A stretch of 64,000 bases of DNA. It comes from Mesorhizobium sp. Lineage in GTDB: Bacteria; Pseudomonadota; Alphaproteobacteria; Rhizobiales; Rhizobiaceae. Where the stretch lies: NCBI GenBank assembly GCA_004020875.1, contig SAPZ01000009.1:1-64000 (forward strand), given 5' to 3'. Positions 8,697-17,397 of the stretch are shown one piece after another (within the stretch, counting starts at the first letter, position 1; every line of letters begins with the position of its first letter). The notes under the pieces are model-generated. The model made no database searches. It was not told the origin of the DNA and worked only from the letters and a program-made list of their open reading frames with translations. The position numbers and the translations under genes are program-made.

Positions 8697-10154
8697 TCAG
8701 AGCCCCAGGCCGCCGAAGCAGGCATATTTGGTGTCGAGATAGTCCTCGATACCTTGATGCCCGCCTTCGCGGCCGAGACCCGATTCCTTGACGCCGCCGA
8801 AGGGCGCCTCCGGCGTGGTGATCAGGCCTTCATTGACGCCGACCATGCCGTATTTCAGGCCTTCCATAACCCTGAAGGCGCGGCCGAGATTGCCGGTGTA
8901 GAAATAAGCGGCGAGGCCGAACTCGGTGTCATTGGCCAAGGCTACCGCCTCTTCCTCGGTCTCGAACTTGAACACTGGCGCGATCGGCCCAAAGATCTCT
9001 TCCTTCATGAAGCGCATGTTCGGTGTGGCGCCTGAGATCACCGTCGGCTGGAAGAACGAGCCGCCCAGCGCATGGCGCTGGCCGCCGGCGACGACCTTGC
9101 CGCCCTTCGACGTTGCGTCGGCGATGAATTCCTCGACCTTTTCGACCGCCCTCTCGTCGATTAGCGGTCCCTGCTGGACACCTTCCTCGAGGCCCGAGCC
9201 GACCTTGAGGTTGTTGCTGGCGGCGGCCAACTTCTCGACGAACTGGTCATAGATGCCGGCTTGGACGAGGAAGCGGTTAGTGCACACGCAGGTCTGGCCG
9301 GAATTGCGGTATTTCGCAGTGATGGCGCCAGCCACCGCGCGGTCGACATCGGCGTCGTCGAAGACCAGGAACGGCGCGTTGCCGCCGAGTTCCATCGACA
9401 CCTTCTTAACCGTCGAGGCCGACTTCTGGATCAGCAGCTTTCCGATCTCGGTCGAGCCGGTGAAGGTGATCTTCTTGACCAGCGGGTTGGTGCAGAGCTC
9501 GTCGCCGATGTCGCCGGCCGAGCCGGTGACGACGTTGACGACGCCTTTCGGAAAGCCGACTTCCTCGACCAGCGCGCCCCAGGCGAGGCCTGAATAAGGC
9601 GTCTGCGAAGCGGGCTTCACCACCGCGGTGCAGCCGGCGGCCAGGGCCGGGCCAATCTTGCGGGCCAGCATCGAGGACGGAAAGTTCCAAGGCGTGATTG
9701 CGGCGATGACGCCGACCGGCTCCTTGGTTACCAGGATGCGGCGGTCGCCCCACGGCGAGGGCACGATGTCGCCATAGACGCGGCGGCCTTCCTCGGCGAA
9801 CCAAAGGATGTAGGCCGCGGACGAGCCGATCTCGCCCTTGGATTCGGTGAGCGACTTGCCCTGCTCGATCGTCAGCAGCTCGGCCAGCACGTCCTGATTG
9901 TCCATCATCGCGTCATGCAGCTTGCGCAGCAGCTTCGAGCGCTCGAGCGCAGTGGTCTTGCGCCAGCTCTTGAAGGCTTCCTCGGCAGCCTCGATGGCGC
10001 GGCGGGTCTCGGCCTTGCCGGCCTTCGGCACGGTGCCGATCTTGAGGCCCGTCGCCGGATTGTTGACGTCGATGGTCTGGCCGCTGTCGGCCTGCACCCA
10101 TTCACCATCGATGAGATTGGCCTGGCGCATGAAATGGCTGGTTTTCTGAAGCAT
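8697..10154 (-). CDS. gabD: NAD(P)-dependent succinate-semialdehyde dehydrogenase
   Basis: A 485-residue aldehyde dehydrogenase. Visible motifs are the cofactor region ITPWNFPSSMLARK, the glycine-rich ITFTGSTEIGKLL, the general-base region SMELGGNAPFLVFDDAD and the catalytic-cysteine segment NSGQTCVCTNRF. The length and the ending FGGVKESGLGREGGHQGIEDYLD are characteristic of GabD, which oxidises succinate semialdehyde to succinate in the GABA shunt. No GABA transaminase gene is adjacent, so paralogous dehydrogenases of similar semialdehydes cannot be excluded. A hairpin terminator follows the stop codon. Confidence 0.88.
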   Translation of the reverse strand: MLQKTSHFMRQANLIDGEWVQADSGQTIDVNNPATGLKIGTVPKAGKAETRRAIEAAEEAFKSWRKTTALERSKLLRKLHDAMMDNQDVLAELLTIEQGKSLTESKGEIGSSAAYILWFAEEGRRVYGDIVPSPWGDRRILVTKEPVGVIAAITPWNFPSSMLARKIGPALAAGCTAVVKPASQTPYSGLAWGALVEEVGFPKGVVNVVTGSAGDIGDELCTNPLVKKITFTGSTEIGKLLIQKSASTVKKVSMELGGNAPFLVFDDADVDRAVAGAITAKYRNSGQTCVCTNRFLVQAGIYDQFVEKLAAASNNLKVGSGLEEGVQQGPLIDERAVEKVEEFIADATSKGGKVVAGGQRHALGGSFFQPTVISGATPNMRFMKEEIFGPIAPVFKFETEEEAVALANDTEFGLAAYFYTGNLGRAFRVMEGLKYGMVGVNEGLITTPEAPFGGVKESGLGREGGHQGIEDYLDTKYACFGGLGL

Positions 10155-10332
10155 GGTCTAGCCTCCGTTCGGCGCGCTGATCGGGCCGTTTTTCTGGATA
10201 TCCGTTGAAGCGTGCTTCAAGAGCCGCACGCCGGCGCATTGCTCTTACCTAGGGAAAGGCAGGCAAGCAATCACAAGATGGCATATAGGGGTTGGGCCAG
10301 CAAAGGCGAGCCGCGTATCGGCTTGCTGACGC

Positions 10333-11283
10333 TTATCCGAAAATATGCACGACCACCGTCAGCCAGAACGACGTGGTCAACACCGCGCTTGCCGTGGCAA
10401 GGGTCATCTGGTTCGAGGCCAGCGCCTGGCCGGTGTTGAACTGGACGGCGATCAGGTAGGAGTTGATGCCCGAAGGCAGTGCCGCAACCACCACCGCGAC
10501 CTTGGAGGTCAGTGGCGGCAGGCCGAGCAGCCACACGAAGGCCAGCACCAGCGCCGGCATCAGGAACAGCTTCAGCCCCGACAGCGCCAGCGCCGGCCTG
10601 ATATTGCCGGAGATGCCGAAGCGGCGCAGGCTGAGCCCCATGGCGAACAGCGCCACCGGGCCGGCCGTGTCGGCAAGCGTATCGACCAGCCGCTCGACGA
10701 GGTCCGGCAGCGGCACGCCCGTAAGGCGCCAGCCAAGCCCCGCCAGGATGCCGATGATCAGCGGATTGATGAACAGGCGCCTGAGGAAGCTTTTGACGAC
10801 ACGCAGCGGATGGACCGTCTCGCCGCTGCCGCGCCCGAACATCTCGAACAGCACGATCGAGGCCATCATCATGATCGGCAGATGGACCGAGACCAGCAGC
10901 GACAGCACCTCGAAGCCGCTGGCGCCGAACACGCCAAGGATAAAGGGCGCGCCGAGCAGCACGACATTGGAATAGGCCGAGGACACGCCACCAACTATGC
11001 CGGCGCGGGCGTCACGGCCGAAGATGCGCGTGATCACCAGATGGCCCGCGGCCCAGGTAATGGCGACGGCTGCAAAATAGGCGCCCCACAGCGACCATGG
11101 CGTGACGCCGTGGAAGTCCGACTTGACCATGGTCTGGAAGAGCAGCAGCGGCATCGCCACGTTGACGGCGAATTCGGAAATTCCCTCCCCGCTCGCCGGC
11201 CTCAGATAGCCGGTAAGCCCGGCCAGATAACCGAGCGCCACAAGGCTGAAGACGAAGAGGACGGTTTCGGTGAGCGGAGTCAT
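10333..11283 (-). CDS. AEC (auxin efflux carrier) family permease
   Basis: A protein of about 316 residues with roughly ten hydrophobic segments. It begins MTPLTETVLFVFSLVALGYL at the chosen ATG. The frame is open to 11406, but the 41 extra residues are charged and fit no family N-terminus. AEC carriers export or import small organic acids such as malate or malonate. The segments GVSSAYSNVVLLGAPF and VVVAALPSGINSYL with the conserved Asn/Ser pairs fit the family. There is no cotranscribed metabolic gene, so the substrate is unknown. Confidence 0.85.
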   Translation of the reverse strand: MTPLTETVLFVFSLVALGYLAGLTGYLRPASGEGISEFAVNVAMPLLLFQTMVKSDFHGVTPWSLWGAYFAAVAITWAAGHLVITRIFGRDARAGIVGGVSSAYSNVVLLGAPFILGVFGASGFEVLSLLVSVHLPIMMMASIVLFEMFGRGSGETVHPLRVVKSFLRRLFINPLIIGILAGLGWRLTGVPLPDLVERLVDTLADTAGPVALFAMGLSLRRFGISGNIRPALALSGLKLFLMPALVLAFVWLLGLPPLTSKVAVVVAALPSGINSYLIAVQFNTGQALASNQMTLATASAVLTTSFWLTVVVHIFG

Positions 11284-11442
11284 TTTGCGGGCGGAGACAT
11301 TTTTCCCGTGATAGGCGAGCCCCGACCGCGGTGCAATTGGCGCGGCGCGCCGATCTCCGGCGCCTCTGCTTGTTTTCCGGACGGCTTTGCGGTCCCTATA
11401 TGCCAATCACGGCCCGGCCGGGCCGCCGCCATAGGACTTCCG

Positions 11443-11991
11443 ATGCTGCGACTTGTTCTGGCGCTTTTTCTTCTGGCTGTTCCGAGCCTTGCCTACGCGA
11501 CCGATGCCGGCTGGGCGCTGCTGCGAGACGGCGGCCATGTCGTGCTGCTTCGCCACGCCTTCGTCACCGGAGCGACGGACCCGGCCAATTTCGACATCGG
11601 CAATTGCGCGACCCAGCTCAACCTGTCCGAGCGCGGCAAGCAGCAGGCAAGCCGCATCGGCGCGCTGTTCGCGGCGCGCGCGGCACCGATCGACCATGTC
11701 CTCTCCAGCCGCTACTGCCGCTGCCTCGACACGGCCCGTATCGCCTTCGAATCCGAGCCGCAGCCTTTCGCGCCACTCGACCTGCTCCAGACCGACCCGG
11801 CTCAGAAAGCCGCTCAGATGGCGGCAATCATGAAGGAGATCCGCGGCTATTCCGGTTCGGACAATCTGGTGCTGGTCACGCATCTCGAAGACATCGAGGC
11901 GCTGACGGGGGTAGCGCCGCGCGAGGGCGAGGCCGTGGTCGTGGCGCCGGACGGCGACGGCCTCAAGGTGCTCGGCCGCGTCACTTTCTGA
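11443..11991 (+). CDS. Secreted histidine phosphatase (phosphoglycerate-mutase-like) superfamily protein
   Basis: A 182-residue protein with a cleavable signal peptide (MLRLVLALFLLAVPSLAYA) followed by a histidine-phosphatase core. The LLRHA segment carries the phospho-accepting histidine (the family motif is RHG/RHA). A second arginine region is SSRYCRCLDTA, and the late histidine lies in LVLVTHLEDIEAL. The frame is open far upstream, but the signal peptide fixes the ATG at 11443. Members are periplasmic phosphatases of unclear substrate; some lipid A phosphatases belong to this clan. The lipid A cluster lies just downstream but is not obviously cotranscribed. Confidence 0.82.
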   Translation: MLRLVLALFLLAVPSLAYATDAGWALLRDGGHVVLLRHAFVTGATDPANFDIGNCATQLNLSERGKQQASRIGALFAARAAPIDHVLSSRYCRCLDTARIAFESEPQPFAPLDLLQTDPAQKAAQMAAIMKEIRGYSGSDNLVLVTHLEDIEALTGVAPREGEAVVVAPDGDGLKVLGRVTF

Positions 11992-12215
11992 CGGCCGCTT
12001 ATCTATTTTTAAGGCGTGTTTGTTGCAGAAATGCCACCGGCGGTGATCGCGAACACGTTTCAGGAAGACCCGCGTACCGCTTTTGAATTGCGTTCCCAAA
12101 GCCGGCACCCCATCTGCCCCGGGCGCATCAGGCCTTTTCCTGCCGGGAAAAACCGATTAGACAGCGCCCAAAGCAAGATGCGGACAGATTCCGCCCGCAA
12201 CCGAAGGAAGAGCCC

Positions 12216-12497
12216 TTGTCCACCACGTTCGAGAAAGTCGCCAAGATCATTGCCGACACCAGCGAAATCGATATCGACACCATCACGCCCGAGAGCCACA
12301 CGATCGACGATCTCGGCATCGACAGCCTCGATTTCCTCGACATCGTCTTTGCCATCGACAAGGAATTCGGCATCAAGGTGCCGCTGGAGAAGTGGACGCA
12401 GGAGGTCAATGACGGCAAGGCCTCGACCGACGACTATTTCGTCATGAAGAACCTGTGCGCCAAGATCGACGCGCTGGTCGCCGCCAAGAGCGCCTGA
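12216..12497 (+). CDS. acpXL: Specialised acyl carrier protein AcpXL for very-long-chain lipid A acylation
   Basis: A 93-residue acyl carrier protein starting at TTG, with a GAAGGAAGAG ribosome site just upstream; no ATG fits. The phosphopantetheine site is Ser37 in [16 protein letters not shown]. It is longer than housekeeping AcpP (about 78 residues), and the C-terminal extension [18 protein letters not shown] is typical of AcpXL. AcpXL carries the 27-hydroxyoctacosanoic-type chain made for rhizobial lipid A. It is the first gene of a five-gene operon ending in lpxXL. The 224 bases upstream contain no other gene and presumably hold the promoter. Confidence 0.95.
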   Translation: MSTTFEKVAKIIADTSEIDIDTITPESHTIDDLGIDSLDFLDIVFAIDKEFGIKVPLEKWTQEVNDGKASTDDYFVMKNLCAKIDALVAAKSA

Positions 12498-12551
12498 GAT
12501 GCAGGGCGCGGAACTTGACGCGCTCTCCCGCCTGACCCACAACAGCCGCCC

Positions 12552-13739
12552 ATGAATTCTCACGACGTTGTCATCACCGGCATAGGCCTTGTCTCCTCGC
12601 TGGGAGAAGGTCCGGATGCCCATTGGCAAAAGCTTACGCAGCCTGGGTTCCAGCCGGTGCTCGATGCAGAGCGTTTCGCCCCCTACACCATTCATCCCCT
12701 GCCCGAGATCGACTGGAACCTGCAGATCGCCAAGCGCGGCGACCAGCGGCAGATGGAAACCTGGCAGCGCCTCGGCACCTATGCCGCCGGCCTCGCGCTG
12801 GACGATGCGGGAATCAAGGGCAATGACGAGCTTTCCACGACCATGGACATGGTGGTGGCGGCCGGCGGCGGCGAGCGCGACGAGGCCGTCGATGCCGCCA
12901 TCCTTGCGGCTTCCGAAAGCCGCAACGACCGCGACGTGCTGCTCAACGAGAAGTTGACCACGGAATTGCGGCCGACCTTGTTCCTCGCCCAGCTTTCCAA
13001 CCTCCTCGCCGGCAACATCTCGATCGTCCACAAGGTCACCGGTTCGTCCCGCACATTCATGGGCGAGGAAGGCGCGGGTGTCTCGGCCGTCGAGACGGCT
13101 GCCGCGCGCATCCGCTCCGGGCAATCGACCCATGTTTTGGTCGGCGGCGCGTTCCAGACCGAGCATTCCGACATGCTGCTCGGCTATGAGCTTGCCGGCT
13201 ATCTGCATCGCGGTCCATGGAAGCCGGTCTGGCAACGCCAAGGCGGCGAAGGCGGCGGCGTGGTCACCGGTTCGGGCGGCGCTTTCCTGGTGCTGGAGCA
13301 GCGCGAGCATGCGAAAAGCCGCGGCCGAAGGATCTATGCCGAACTCGGTCCCATCGTGTCCGGCCGCGCCAGACGCCGCCTGAGTGAGTTGGATGCCGAG
13401 ATCGTGGCCCTGCTGAAACAGGCTGAATTGCCCGCGGGCGAACTGCTGACGATTTCCGGCGCTTCGGGCGCCCATGCAGCCACGGCTGCGGAGAAAGCGG
13501 CGCTCGATGCCAATCCGGCGCTCGCCGTGCGCGGCTTCTCTACGCTGACCGGCCATATGAAGGAGGCGCAGTTCCCCTTTGCCGTGGCGCTCGCGGCCAT
13601 GGCGATCGACCGCAAGGCCGGTTACCCCGTTTTCGACGCCACAGCCGAGAAGCCCTTTGACGGTGCGCCGAAGACAGTCCTTGCAACGGCGATCGGCTAT
13701 CACCAATTCGAGGGCATGGGGCTGATCAAAGCGGCCTGA
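12552..13739 (+). CDS. fabF2XL: FabF-like ketoacyl synthase homologue of the VLCFA cluster, catalytic cysteine replaced (chain-length-factor-like)
   Basis: A 395-residue thiolase-fold protein in the fabF2XL position. The region aligning with the nucleophile loop (TACASGATAI in the next gene) reads MGEEGAGVSAV here, so Cys173 is replaced by Glu173. The first catalytic histidine (NAHGTSTP) is also lost, reading ISGASGAH. Only the second histidine (TGHMKEAQ, His335) remains. This matches the logic of chain length factors in type II polyketide synthases, where a dead subunit pairs with an active one. It probably forms a heterodimer with the next protein, whose gene begins 28 bases downstream. Alignment was by eye. 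Confidence 0.85.
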   Translation: MNSHDVVITGIGLVSSLGEGPDAHWQKLTQPGFQPVLDAERFAPYTIHPLPEIDWNLQIAKRGDQRQMETWQRLGTYAAGLALDDAGIKGNDELSTTMDMVVAAGGGERDEAVDAAILAASESRNDRDVLLNEKLTTELRPTLFLAQLSNLLAGNISIVHKVTGSSRTFMGEEGAGVSAVETAAARIRSGQSTHVLVGGAFQTEHSDMLLGYELAGYLHRGPWKPVWQRQGGEGGGVVTGSGGAFLVLEQREHAKSRGRRIYAELGPIVSGRARRRLSELDAEIVALLKQAELPAGELLTISGASGAHAATAAEKAALDANPALAVRGFSTLTGHMKEAQFPFAVALAAMAIDRKAGYPVFDATAEKPFDGAPKTVLATAIGYHQFEGMGLIKAA

Positions 13740-13767
13740 GGTACGATCGAGGCTGTCAGGACAAAAC

Positions 13768-15039
13768 ATGGCCAATCTCAAAGACCACATGGGCAGGCCG
13801 GTTGTGGCCGTCACCGGCATCGGCGTCGTGACGTCGCTGGGCGTTGGCAAGACCGACAACTGGGCGGCGCTGACGTCCGGCAAATCCGGTATCCATCCGA
13901 TCACCCGCTTTCCGGTCGATCACCTCAACACCCGCATTTCCGGCATGGTCGACTTCCTGCCGTCGAGCTCCAAAGGGGCCAGCCACCTCACTTACGAACT
14001 GGCCGAGACGGCTGCCCAGGAGGCCGTCTCGGAAGCGGGCCTCGATTCCGGCGATTTCGGCGGCCCGCTGTTCCTCGCCTCGCCGCCGGTCGAGCTCGAC
14101 TGGGCCGACCGCTTCTCGCTCTACAATTCCGACAAGAAGGATGGCGGTTCCGAGAGATTGCTGCGCGTCGCCCGCGCGCTGAGGGAGCTCGACATCTTCG
14201 AAACCACCCAATTCGGCTCGATCGCCGACCGTCTGGCCGATCGCTTCGGCACGCGCGGCCTGCCGATCACGCTCTCGACCGCATGCGCTTCAGGCGCTAC
14301 CGCCATCCAGCTCGGCGTCGAGGCGATCCGGCGCGGCGAATGCGACAAGGCGCTGTCGATCGGCGCCGACGGCTCGGCGACAGCCGAGGCGCTGATCCGC
14401 TTTTCGCTGCTTTCTGCCCTCTCCACCCACAACGACATCCCTGAAAAGGCCTCAAAGCCTTTTTCCAAGGATCGCGATGGCTTCGTGCTGGCCGAAGGAT
14501 CCGGCGCGCTGGTGCTGGAATCGCTGGAAGCCGCTCTGGCCCGCGGCGCGACGATCCTCGGCATCATGAGCGGCTGCGGCGAAAAGGCCGACGATTTCCA
14601 CCGCACCCGCTCCAAGCCCGATGCTTCACCGGCGATCGCGGCGGTGCGCGCCGCCCTCGCCGATGCGGGCATGAGCGAGGACGAGATCGAGTATGTCAAC
14701 GCACACGGCACCTCGACGCCGGAAAACGACAAGATGGAGCATCTGTCGCTGTCCACCGTGTTCGGGGAGCGTATCGGCTCGATGCCGGTCTCGTCGAACA
14801 AGTCGATGATCGGCCACACGCTGTCGGCCGCCGGCGCCGTGGAGGCCGCCTTCTCGTTGATGACTATGCGCGAAAGCGTCATCCCACCGACCATCAACTA
14901 CGACAATCCCGATCCGGCTATTGTGCTCGACGTCGTGCCGAACAAGAAGCGCAACGCCGAGGTCCGCACAGTTTTGTCGAACTCCTTCGGCTTCGGCGGC
15001 CAGAACACCTGCCTTGTCATGGCGCGGGAACCGGTCTAA
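13768..15039 (+). CDS. fabF1XL: Beta-ketoacyl-ACP synthase II, active subunit of the VLCFA cluster
   Basis: A 423-residue KAS II enzyme with a complete Cys-His-His triad: Cys173 in LSTACASGATAIQLG, His313 in NAHGTSTPEN and His350 in SNKSMIGHTLSAAGA. It condenses malonyl-ACP with the growing acyl chain on AcpXL to build the C28-range fatty acid of lipid A. It follows the cysteine-less homologue by 28 bases. Intact catalysis here and loss there suggest an obligate pair. A repeat element separates it from the next gene. Confidence 0.93.
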   Translation: MANLKDHMGRPVVAVTGIGVVTSLGVGKTDNWAALTSGKSGIHPITRFPVDHLNTRISGMVDFLPSSSKGASHLTYELAETAAQEAVSEAGLDSGDFGGPLFLASPPVELDWADRFSLYNSDKKDGGSERLLRVARALRELDIFETTQFGSIADRLADRFGTRGLPITLSTACASGATAIQLGVEAIRRGECDKALSIGADGSATAEALIRFSLLSALSTHNDIPEKASKPFSKDRDGFVLAEGSGALVLESLEAALARGATILGIMSGCGEKADDFHRTRSKPDASPAIAAVRAALADAGMSEDEIEYVNAHGTSTPENDKMEHLSLSTVFGERIGSMPVSSNKSMIGHTLSAAGAVEAAFSLMTMRESVIPPTINYDNPDPAIVLDVVPNKKRNAEVRTVLSNSFGFGGQNTCLVMAREPV

Positions 15040-15049
15040 GCGGGCGTTC

Positions 15050-15140
15050 TTCCGCCAATGCAAGTCGCGCAAAAGTGAAATCGGTTTTGCGACAACGACA
15101 TGCATAACAAAGAACATAAAGCGCAACACGCTTTAGAACC
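15050..15140. repeat. Rhizobial intergenic repeat between fabF1XL and adh
   Basis: This non-coding segment includes GCGCAAAAGTGAAATCGG, TTTTGCGACAACGACATGC and an imperfect AAGCG..CGCTT hairpin. The composition and motif order resemble a repeat common in Mesorhizobium intergenic regions. It sits inside the operon and could be a processing or attenuating element. Confidence 0.4.
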
Positions 15141-15155
15141 GAACTGACAGGCCCT

Positions 15156-16184
15156 ATGCGCGCATTGCAACTTATCGAGGACCGCCGTCTCGAAACGGTG
15201 GACCTGCCGCCTCCCCAGCCGCCTTCGCTGGGCGAAGTGACGTTACGCATCAAGGCGGTAGCGCTCAACCATATCGACGTCTGGGGCTGGCGCGGCATGG
15301 CTTTCGCCAAGCGCAAGCTGCCGCTGGTCGTCGGCGCCGAGGCCGCCGGCGAGGTCGAAGCGGTCGGCCCCGGCGTCTCCACCCTCCTGCCAGGACAATT
15401 GGTCTCGATCTATGGTGCGCGCACCTGCGGGCTGTGCCGCGCCTGCCGCGAAGGCCGTGACAATCTCTGCGAGCATGTTTCCGGCGTCCACGGCTTCCAT
15501 CTCGACGGCTTCGCTCAGGAAAAGATCAACCTGCCGGCGCGCCTGCTGGTGCCCGCTCCGCCCGGCGTCACCGAGATCGGCGCGGCGGTCGCGCCCGTGA
15601 CCTTCGGCACAGTCGAGCACATGCTGTTCGACAACGCGAAGCTGGAACCCGGCGAGACCATTCTCGTCCATGCCGGCGGCTCCGGCATCGGTAGCGCAGC
15701 CATCCAGTTGGCCAAGAAGATGGGCTGCACGGTCATCACGACGGTCGGCTCGAACGACAAGATCGACAAGGCCAAGGCGCTCGGCGCCGACCACGTCATC
15801 AACTATCGGGAGGACCGGTTCGAAGGCGTCGTGCGCAAGCTGACGAAGAAGAAAGGCGTCGACGTCGTCTTCGAGCATGTCGGCGCCGACACTTTCGCCG
15901 GCTCGATGCTATCCTTGAAGCGCGGCGGCCGCCTCGTCACCTGCGGCTCGACCTCCGGCGTGTCGACGCAGGTCAATTTGATGCAGCTTTTCCAGCAGCA
16001 GCTGAAGCTGCTCGGTTCCTTCGGCTGCCGCATGGAGAACATGGCCAACGCCATGCAGAAGATGGCCGCCGGTCTTGTCGCCCCCGTCATCGATACCGAA
16101 GTGCGTTTCGACGACATCGATGCGGCGCTGAAGCGCATGGAAGGCCGCGACGTCTTCGGCAAGATCATCCTGCGCGTTTCCTAA
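15156..16184 (+). CDS. Zinc-type alcohol dehydrogenase / quinone oxidoreductase of the VLCFA-lipid A cluster
   Basis: A 342-residue medium-chain dehydrogenase. The N-terminal GroES-like domain carries a structural zinc cluster in ARTCGLCRACREGRDNLCEH. The Rossmann domain has the NAD(P) loop HAGGSGIGSAAIQLAK. In rhizobia an adh gene (called fabXL or adh2XL) occupies the same place between the ketoacyl synthases and lpxXL. It probably supplies a reductive step, perhaps enoyl reduction, in long-chain acyl synthesis. The stop is followed after 20 bases by lpxXL, so the two are cotranscribed. Confidence 0.85.
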   Translation: MRALQLIEDRRLETVDLPPPQPPSLGEVTLRIKAVALNHIDVWGWRGMAFAKRKLPLVVGAEAAGEVEAVGPGVSTLLPGQLVSIYGARTCGLCRACREGRDNLCEHVSGVHGFHLDGFAQEKINLPARLLVPAPPGVTEIGAAVAPVTFGTVEHMLFDNAKLEPGETILVHAGGSGIGSAAIQLAKKMGCTVITTVGSNDKIDKAKALGADHVINYREDRFEGVVRKLTKKKGVDVVFEHVGADTFAGSMLSLKRGGRLVTCGSTSGVSTQVNLMQLFQQQLKLLGSFGCRMENMANAMQKMAAGLVAPVIDTEVRFDDIDAALKRMEGRDVFGKIILRVS

Positions 16185-16204
16185 AGCAGTTCCAGGAAAG
16201 GCGG

Positions 16205-17194
16205 ATGGTCGGCAACGCGCTCAGGAAAGCCCGCCGGGACTTCATGTTCCGCTACGGCCGACGGGTGCGCCAGATGGAGCACTGGCTGGTCGCCAGGCTT
16301 GCCATGGTGTTGCTCTCACTGCTGCGCCTGTTGCCGCCGGACAGCGCGCTCAACTTCGCCGACCGCGCCGCCCGCCGGGTTGGCCCGCTGGTCGGGCGCC
16401 ATCGCGTCGCGGTCAACAATCTGCGCCTTGCATATCCGCAGAAGACCGACGCCGAGATCGAGGCCATCGCGCGCGACATGTGGGGCAACATGGCTCGCCT
16501 CGCGGCCGAGTACATCTTCCTCGATGCATTGTTCGACTTCGACCCGGACGCTTCGAAGCCGGGCCGGGTCGAGGTTCGCGGCATCGAGCATTTCGTCGAG
16601 ATCGCCGGCGAGAAGAAGCCTCACATCCTCTTCACCGGCCATCTCGGTAATTTCGAGCTGCTGCCGGTAGCCGCGGCCACGTTCGGCATGAACATCACGG
16701 CGCTGTTTCGCCCGCCGAACAACCCTTATCTCGCCGACTACATCCATTCGACTCGCCGCTCCTCGATGGGCGCGCTGCTGCCTTCCTCCACCGGTGCCTC
16801 CTTCGCCCTTGCCGCAATCCTGGAGAGAGGCGGCAATATCGGCGTGCTGGTCGATCAGAAATTCTCGGGCGGCGTGGAGACGACTTTCTTCGGCCGCCTG
16901 TGCCAAACCAACCCGATGCTTGGCATGCTGGCCCGCCACTATGACTGCGATGTCTATCCCGCCCGCTGTGTCAGGCTGCCGGGCAACCGCTTTCGTCTGG
17001 AGATCGAGGACAAGCTGGCCTTGCCGCGTACCGAGGACGGCAGCGTCGACGTCGATGCCACGACCCAGCTTCTCACCGATGTGGTCGAGCGCTGGGTGCG
17101 TGAAGACCCTGGACAGTGGATGTGGTTCCACAAGCGCTGGGAGATCAGCGGCCGTCGTCGCAAGCGGCAAAGGCAGACCAAAGATATCGGCTAG
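16205..17194 (+). CDS. lpxXL: Lipid A C28 acyltransferase LpxXL
   Basis: A 329-residue lysophospholipid-acyltransferase-fold enzyme of the LpxL/HtrB group. The HX4D/E motif is FTGHLGNFELLP, with His146 and Glu151. An N-terminal amphipathic or membrane segment lies at about 27-45. LpxXL transfers the very-long-chain hydroxyacyl group from AcpXL to the 2' secondary position of lipid A at the inner membrane. It closes the acpXL operon, which confirms the assignment. Downstream bases 17195-17280 contain a fragment of the GGTTTTCCG-type repeat and no gene. Confidence 0.92.
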   Translation: MVGNALRKARRDFMFRYGRRVRQMEHWLVARLAMVLLSLLRLLPPDSALNFADRAARRVGPLVGRHRVAVNNLRLAYPQKTDAEIEAIARDMWGNMARLAAEYIFLDALFDFDPDASKPGRVEVRGIEHFVEIAGEKKPHILFTGHLGNFELLPVAAATFGMNITALFRPPNNPYLADYIHSTRRSSMGALLPSSTGASFALAAILERGGNIGVLVDQKFSGGVETTFFGRLCQTNPMLGMLARHYDCDVYPARCVRLPGNRFRLEIEDKLALPRTEDGSVDVDATTQLLTDVVERWVREDPGQWMWFHKRWEISGRRRKRQRQTKDIG

Positions 17195-17397
17195 AGTTCC
17201 ACGAAACCGTGAGCGGTTTTCCGCCCCGATTACTCAACGTAGAGCGGCTCGCTGCTCCTGTATAAAACTCTCGAAACTGGTTCTAGGAAAATGCGCCGCA
17301 TTCCGTCTGGATCAGCGGCCGAATTACCGTGAGAGAACTCCACCGGGGACGCTGCTCCGCATGCGGAAGCGCCCCCGCGGCTCTGGATTGGTTTCCC

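Noticed and set aside
12060..13904. 614-codon minus-strand open frame opposite acpXL and fabF2XL
   Set aside because: It covers two well-supported genes on the other strand and shows no recognisable motif.
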